DNA of 35,918 bases from an uncultured Deferribacteres bacterium (lineage in GTDB: Bacteria > Zhuqueibacterota > JdFR-76 > DREG01), in the NCBI GenBank assembly GCA_913009825.1, contig CAJVYQ010000056.1:1-35918 (forward strand), written 5' to 3'. A program made the position numbers and the translations under genes. Below the pieces are notes generated by a model that saw only the letters and a program-made list of their open reading frames with translations, did no database searches and was not told where the DNA came from. Shown piece after piece: positions 31,097 through 35,918 of the stretch. The number at the start of each line of letters is the position of its first letter. Within the stretch, counting starts at the first letter, position 1.

Positions 31097-33409
31097 ATGA
31101 AGAGACGATTTGCATTGGTGATATTTTTTGCAGGTTTGCTGGTAACCGGTTTTTTGTACGGCCAGGAACCGGCAACGTTGTATACGGGACCTTATTTACA
31201 AAATGTCAGTCAAAACGGTATTGTGATCATGTGGGAAACAACGGATTCCGTTTCCGGTACGGTTGAGTATGGCCTGTCGGCTGAAAAACTGGAATTGTCC
31301 GTAATGGAGACTGAAGCGAAAAAGATTCATGAAATCAAATTAACCGGGTTGAAAACCGGTACCCGCTACTATTACCGCTGCCGCTGGGACGATGCCGTAA
31401 CAAAAGTTTGGCATTTTAAAACGGCGCCGTCCGAAAATTGTGAGCGGATAAAAATAGCTGCCTATGGCGATTCCCGCAGCGATCCGGCCATGCATCTGAA
31501 AATAGCAAAATTAATTGCCGCAGAACATCCGGATCTGGTGCTTCATTCCGGGGATCTTGTGGCGGATGGGCGAAAATTTGATTTATGGAAACCACAGTTT
31601 TTTGATCCCATCAAACCTTACGCCGCGGAAGTTCCCATCCTGCCGGTGCTGGGCAATCATGAGCGAAATTCGGTTTATTATTACAATTTTTACTCGCTGA
31701 ACAACAACGAAGCGTGGTGGTCGACCGATTACGGCCCCGTTCATATCATCGGTTTGGATAGCAATCAGCCGGGCGGACCCGGAACGGATCAATATAAATG
31801 GCTGCTTCAGGATCTGGAAAAATCAAAAAATGCCGGATGGAAAATCGTCATGTTTCATCATCCGTTATTCAGCGCCCATCCTACCCGTCCCGTTCATGAA
31901 ATGCGCTCGGTCTGGCATCCTCTGTTCCGGAAATACGGCGTTAAATTGGTAATAAATGGCCATGATCATTATTACAACCGTACCTATCCCATCGGCGATG
32001 CGAAAAATCAGGTGGTTTATATTGTTACGGCCGGCGGCGGCGCCCCACTCTATCCGGTTGTCGACAAGGAATATGATGCATTTACAGAGAGTATTCACAA
32101 TTTTGTGATTCTTGACATTTCCGGAGAAAAAATATCCGGCACAGCAATAGATGATAACGGAAATGTCATCGATACATTTACAATCGATAAAAACCCGGCG
32201 AAACTCCCTGAAAAGATCATCTCTTTTGCGTTGTTGAACCTGAAGAATTCCGTGCAAAAGGAGGTATCTCAACTCAAATTGGTTCCGGATGAACAGGGCA
32301 ATTTCCGGCTCACCGGAAAACTTTTCATTTCTGTACCCGTTCAATACTCTGCTTCCCTCTCTTTTCGAACCGTTTCGTCTGCCGGCTGGCAGGTGGAACC
32401 GGCTGCATTGACAAAAGTTGTCGGTCCGCAGAATGCGGTACAAATTTCCATCGAAGGAACAGCGCCGAAGGGGAATGATTATCCGCTGCCGGTTTTTCAT
32501 TTTAAAATGAGCAGGCAGGGAACCGGACAGGGAGCGGTTCCTTCGGCACCGTTAGCCGAATTTTCCGTGAGCCTGGAGCAGGCTCAGATCGATCATATTT
32601 TACAATTACACGGGACCGTTCCTATCATCAGAGCAGGCCTGGATTTTGTAAAAAATTTTCCCCACAGTCCGTTTGCTTATCGGGTTGCCGCTAATTTACG
32701 GTTGCTGACCGGGGTGAAAGGCGAAACAAGAGTTGAAACCATTGCCGATTTACATCGGCTCATCGACGGGCTGGATGGTGATTCGCAGGCGGCGATCTTT
32801 TATCCCGGGCTGTTTCTCTTTGGTGATTTTTCCGGCTGGCACGATTGGCTGGCTTTAGCAAAAAGAGCTAATGTTGAACAGGGTAATGCCATCGCCACAA
32901 ATCTGTACTATCTGCTAAAATCGCGAAAACTGCCCGGCAGTGCGGTTAAAAATTGGCACATCATCGGCCCCTTCGATAATTCACACGACGAAGGTTTTGC
33001 CCGGGTTTACGATCCCGAGAAAAAGATCGATTTTACCGCGGATTATTCCGGCAAGAACGGCCAAAAACTGAAGTGGCGGAAAATAATTATTGCCGGTAAA
33101 CAGATCGATTTTACCCAATATGTCTCAGATCCTGAAAACGGCATCGTTTACGCCGCAGCCAAAATATCGGCAGAAAAGAAAACCATCGCCCCGTTACTAT
33201 TGGGCAGCGACGATGCCGCCGTTGTTTGGGTGAACGGCACAGAAGTTTTCCGTTTGCATCAGAATCGCGGCCTTAAAGTGGCGGAAAATTTTATCCTGGC
33301 GGATTTCCACAAGGGTGAAAATACGGTTCTGGTGAAAGTAAGCCAGCTTGGCGGAGATTGGGGACTTTCCCTGCATGTTGTCGATAAAGATGATTTGTTG
33401 ACGTTTTAA
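31097..33409 (+). CDS. Secreted purple-acid-phosphatase-like metallophosphoesterase with C-terminal extension
   Basis: This 770-residue exported enzyme has a signal peptide at 1-22 (LVIFFAGLLVTGFLYG). A purple-acid-phosphatase-type fibronectin-like N-terminal domain spans about 27-110 (GPYLQNVSQNGIVIMWETTD, TRYYYRC). The calcineurin-like phosphoesterase domain (about 117-355) has the metal motifs GDSRSD (Asp125), GDLVADG (Asp153), GNHE (186-189), HHP (254-256) and GHDH (288-291). A further 400 residues follow, ending in a jelly-roll-like module (NWHIIGPFDNSHDEGF, AAVVWVNGTEVFRLHQNRGL, KVSQLGGDWGLSLHV) that is common on secreted hydrolases. GGAG sits 7 bases before the ATG. The likely role is phosphate release from organic phosphate outside the cell; specificity is unknown. 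Confidence 0.9.
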   Translation: MKRRFALVIFFAGLLVTGFLYGQEPATLYTGPYLQNVSQNGIVIMWETTDSVSGTVEYGLSAEKLELSVMETEAKKIHEIKLTGLKTGTRYYYRCRWDDAVTKVWHFKTAPSENCERIKIAAYGDSRSDPAMHLKIAKLIAAEHPDLVLHSGDLVADGRKFDLWKPQFFDPIKPYAAEVPILPVLGNHERNSVYYYNFYSLNNNEAWWSTDYGPVHIIGLDSNQPGGPGTDQYKWLLQDLEKSKNAGWKIVMFHHPLFSAHPTRPVHEMRSVWHPLFRKYGVKLVINGHDHYYNRTYPIGDAKNQVVYIVTAGGGAPLYPVVDKEYDAFTESIHNFVILDISGEKISGTAIDDNGNVIDTFTIDKNPAKLPEKIISFALLNLKNSVQKEVSQLKLVPDEQGNFRLTGKLFISVPVQYSASLSFRTVSSAGWQVEPAALTKVVGPQNAVQISIEGTAPKGNDYPLPVFHFKMSRQGTGQGAVPSAPLAEFSVSLEQAQIDHILQLHGTVPIIRAGLDFVKNFPHSPFAYRVAANLRLLTGVKGETRVETIADLHRLIDGLDGDSQAAIFYPGLFLFGDFSGWHDWLALAKRANVEQGNAIATNLYYLLKSRKLPGSAVKNWHIIGPFDNSHDEGFARVYDPEKKIDFTADYSGKNGQKLKWRKIIIAGKQIDFTQYVSDPENGIVYAAAKISAEKKTIAPLLLGSDDAAVVWVNGTEVFRLHQNRGLKVAENFILADFHKGENTVLVKVSQLGGDWGLSLHVVDKDDLLTF

Positions 33410-33743
33410 TCTTTCGTTTCTTTCGTGTGTTTAGTGGGCTGAACAGTTACAATATTTCAGGAATCTTTCTTGTTGATTTTTACATAACGATGTATTAGAA
33501 TTGGCAGGGAGGAACAAACCAATATTATTCTGAACCACTTTGATTTTTGAAAAAATAGGTAAATAATCTCCAAAATGTCTAATATTAGTAATGACCAAAT
33601 TCCTGCTAGTAGGAGTAAATTCCAAAAATGGAAGTTATTTCCTGTTGATGGCAATAAATTTTTGGTAATAAATTGAAGACTAGTTATAGGTTAGGGGTAA
33701 ATAAACCAATTGATGTATCTATTTTTTAATACTATATTAAAAT
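33410..33743. other. Gap at a composition boundary
   Basis: The first 40 bases hold a half element (TTTCGTGTGTTTAGTGG then CTGAACAGTTAC, 33439-33450), a relative of 23931-24031. From there to the next gene the DNA becomes AT-rich, with no gene that I can support. Minus-strand open frames at 33431-33654 show no domain. Confidence 0.5.
33710..33738 (+). promoter_or_regulatory. Possible promoter for the AT-rich 646-residue gene
   Basis: TTGATG (33710-33715), a 17-base spacer and TATATT (33733-33738) lie just before the ATG at 33744, which has no Shine-Dalgarno site. If real, the transcript would start at or next to the start codon (leaderless). In such AT-rich DNA, chance matches are common. 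Confidence 0.35.
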
Positions 33744-35684
33744 ATGAAAAATGTTTTTAATCGAAACTTTTTTAAAAGTCGTTCAATTCAAGCCGCATTG
33801 ATCGGTATTATTGGTCTTCTTTTAGTAGGGACAATTTTTGCTCCAATTAGTAAAAAAATTATTGATTCAATTTTCACAAAAACTCCAGATAAAAGGATTC
33901 AATACGAGATCAAATCAATCAAAAATTTAAGTAAAAATGAAATTATAAAAGCTATAAATGAAAACTTTACTTATTCCAAAATTGATTTTAGTTATGATGA
34001 TAATATTTTGGATGATTATTTCCTAACTACTATTGATATTAAAAATTTAGGAGATCCAATCCAAGATGACTTCTTTTTAAATTTAATTTACAAAGAAGAA
34101 AATATCAAAATCATGGATGTATTATGCAAATTTATTGAACCTTTGAGAAAAGAAGTCAATATAGAAACAGACAGACCTCCTTTAGAATATGAATTCCCCA
34201 GTAAGGATTCTATAAAAATTGAGATAAGTACTTCACCTGATTTTGATCAGTCTGCAACAAATAGTTTTGTTTATAGGAGCTATTCAAAGGACGTAGGATT
34301 TGGTAGAAGGAATCCTTCTCCTATTGTTGATAACACATTTCAAGAAATTGTAAAAAACGGTGGGCATTATTGGTATAAAATATCTTTAGAAAGTTTACCT
34401 GGTAGTGAATTAGGAATATCGGACACATATCCATGGCCTGAAAGTTGGTTTAATCGCCCGTTCTTTAAAAATACAAAAACGATTTTTCCTGTATTTTCAG
34501 ACGACAAATATGACATGGATTGTCTATATGATAGTCTAAAACAAACTTTATCAGAATTAAAAGAGAATGAAAAAGTATATATCGATATTGAAAAAAATGA
34601 ATTCAAAATAATTTTATCAAAGAAATTGAGCGATGCTCCCATTTATTTTAAAAATGATATTGAATTTTTATTTGGAAGGACTTCCATTTATATAGACGAT
34701 TTGTTAGAAAACAGCCTTCTTAGAATATTTTTAATTTCAAAGACTTATTTAGAAATGAAAAAATTGTTAAACTTAGAAATATCGCTAAAAAATATTGGGA
34801 ACATAAAAGTTATAAAAAAGAAAAATATAAGTTATGATAAACCTAATTTGAACAAACAAATTACTATAGATAAGAATGCTGCACTAACTCCTTTTAGAAC
34901 AAGATTATTTTTGGGAAAAAATAAAATCATTTTAGCTTGGTCAGAACCAGAAAATTCTAATGTTGAGGGTTATCGTATCTTCAGAACTCATTATTCGCAA
35001 AGATCAGAGTTTGCTATGACATTAGACAATGAACTATATGATGGAGCAGGTAAAAAAGGTTTACTACTTGGTGCATCTCCTTATATTCGATTTTTTAGAA
35101 ATAATGAACCTGCTCAAATAAAAAGAAAGAAAATATTACATATTTCATTACCACCCAGAAAAATAAAACGAAATTATCTGGACAATCGACCCCCTACTCC
35201 CATAATTAATTCGATACGACTAATGGCTAATTATCCAGTAAATGTTTATAATGGTAATCTCATGCGATATTACATCGACAAAGATGTTAAATTAGGTGAA
35301 ACATACTTATATACATTATTTGCATATGATAATAAAGGAACTTACTCTTATCCAATCGAATCGATAATAAAATATGAGCAAAGCGAAGTATATACTGAAA
35401 TAATTGATGTGGAGAATTATAAAAGTGATATTAAGTCGCTAAATATTCTTAAAAAATATTACCTCGAAAACAAATATTTAAATGAAGCAAGCAAACTTGA
35501 TAGTATAATAACATATATTGATTCTTCTTTGAGTTCTTCTTCAAAATTATCAGATTCAGGATTAATAATAGATTTTGTACAACCACTAGACAAGTCAGAT
35601 TCATCAAAAAATGTTAACATTCAACTTAAGGTGCCAATTTCTATTTCAGATTCTGTAAAGAGTAAAAAAGAAAAAGACAATTAA
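33744..35684 (+). CDS. AT-rich membrane-anchored protein of unknown function
   Basis: This 646-residue protein has one N-terminal transmembrane helix (about 15-34, AALIGIIGLLLVGTIFAPIS) after a basic start, so most of it should face outside the cytoplasm. The N-terminal half is rich in Asp, Asn, Lys and Ile and has no motif I recognise. A fibronectin-III-like stretch lies at about 387-550 (NKIILAWSEPENSNVEGYRI, later LGETYLYTLFAYDNKGTYSY). The tail is Ser/Asp/Lys-rich. Codon use is far more AT-rich than in the rest of the window, and no ribosome site is visible, both consistent with acquired DNA. The gene is followed by a terminator. I cannot assign a function. Confidence 0.75.
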   Translation: MKNVFNRNFFKSRSIQAALIGIIGLLLVGTIFAPISKKIIDSIFTKTPDKRIQYEIKSIKNLSKNEIIKAINENFTYSKIDFSYDDNILDDYFLTTIDIKNLGDPIQDDFFLNLIYKEENIKIMDVLCKFIEPLRKEVNIETDRPPLEYEFPSKDSIKIEISTSPDFDQSATNSFVYRSYSKDVGFGRRNPSPIVDNTFQEIVKNGGHYWYKISLESLPGSELGISDTYPWPESWFNRPFFKNTKTIFPVFSDDKYDMDCLYDSLKQTLSELKENEKVYIDIEKNEFKIILSKKLSDAPIYFKNDIEFLFGRTSIYIDDLLENSLLRIFLISKTYLEMKKLLNLEISLKNIGNIKVIKKKNISYDKPNLNKQITIDKNAALTPFRTRLFLGKNKIILAWSEPENSNVEGYRIFRTHYSQRSEFAMTLDNELYDGAGKKGLLLGASPYIRFFRNNEPAQIKRKKILHISLPPRKIKRNYLDNRPPTPIINSIRLMANYPVNVYNGNLMRYYIDKDVKLGETYLYTLFAYDNKGTYSYPIESIIKYEQSEVYTEIIDVENYKSDIKSLNILKKYYLENKYLNEASKLDSIITYIDSSLSSSSKLSDSGLIIDFVQPLDKSDSSKNVNIQLKVPISISDSVKSKKEKDN

Positions 35685-35704
35685 AATAAATGCAAGTTTC
35701 CCCT

Positions 35705-35745
35705 AACCAACGTTTCCAGGCAACCCAAACAGCGGTTGGTTTTTT
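35705..35745 (+). terminator. Intrinsic terminator after the AT-rich gene
   Basis: AACCAAC (35705-35711) pairs with GTTGGTT (35735-35741), and the stem runs into TTTTTTGAG. The loop is long (about 23 bases), so the stem is moderate. The last 170 bases of the window after it contain no feature I recognise. Confidence 0.5.
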
Positions 35746-35918
35746 GAGTTTCAGAGCAGATTGGTTGAAATATTTTGCTCTAACAAAGTGAGTCTCCTGC
35801 TGTTTGTGCGCCTGAAACCAAGTCCGTTAGCATTAAAAATATCTCAAGCCAGATGAATTCAAATGATTTTCTTTTCTCAAACAAATAAATTGATATATTA
35901 TAGAAAGTTTAGTATATT

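Noticed and set aside
33744-35684. Phage or transposon gene
   Set aside because: Composition suggests transfer, but no integrase, transposase, terminase or structural motif is present.
1-35918. tRNA or rRNA genes
   Set aside because: I looked in the gaps for tRNA arm motifs (GGTTCGAATCC-type) and rRNA signatures and found none; matches such as CTTCGACTCC at 24274 belong to a palindromic repeat.

Overview
The window looks like a chromosomal segment of an uncultured or rarely cultured member of the FCB group outside Bacteroidota (Calditrichota/KSB1-like). Three observations support this. Two secreted proteins and one degenerate gene carry type IX-style C-terminal sorting domains (hallmarks YPNPFNP and YVVPNPF). 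There is a PorV/PorQ-like barrel and a TonB receptor with a carboxypeptidase-regulatory N-terminus. Yet most genes have clear GGAGG/AGGAG Shine-Dalgarno sites, which Bacteroidota largely lack. Phylum-level placement is inference. No rRNA, tRNA, CRISPR array, transposase or phage gene was seen.

Layout: every convincing gene lies on the + strand. (1) 344-8991 holds metabolic genes: a DapA/NanA-type lyase, rubrerythrin, a Gfo/Idh/MocA oxidoreductase running into a Nudix remnant, a C69 dipeptidase, a NagD-like HAD phosphatase, the 15-codon stub of a class II aldolase, a frameshifted sorting-domain remnant, and a DegT-type PLP aminotransferase. (2) 10069-15949 holds an esterase, a YdjC/ChbG deacetylase, an MBL-fold hydrolase, a sodium:solute symporter with an overlapping small membrane protein, and a pair of small uncharacterised genes. 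(3) 16333-23783 is the most system-like part: TonB receptor, 682-aa sorted secreted protein, PorV-like barrel and 378-aa sorted secreted protein. It lies behind a consensus sigma-70 promoter overlapped by a perfect LacI-type palindrome and ends at a strong terminator. (4) 25111-33409 holds two C45-type Ntn-hydrolases, a lipoprotein alpha/beta hydrolase, a VapB antitoxin with a truncated VapC, and a large purple-acid-phosphatase-like enzyme. (5) 33744-35684 is a strikingly AT-rich gene of unknown function with its own promoter and terminator.

Together the genes suggest scavenging of sugars, amino sugars and peptides: outer-membrane uptake and surface proteins, secreted or lipid-anchored hydrolases, a Na+ symporter, and intracellular sugar-acid/amino-sugar enzymes. 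The substrate cannot be read from sequence.

The intergenic DNA is unusually rich in small dispersed palindromic elements. These include an approx. 115-bp family with three near-full copies, a short motif repeatedly placed just after stop codons, a family with CTGAATAGTTAC-type terminal inverted repeats, hairpin-array elements, and 9-10-bp tandem repeats. No transposase is present, so they look like non-autonomous (MITE/REP-like) elements. One sits directly after a broken aldolase start, which points to a role in local gene decay.
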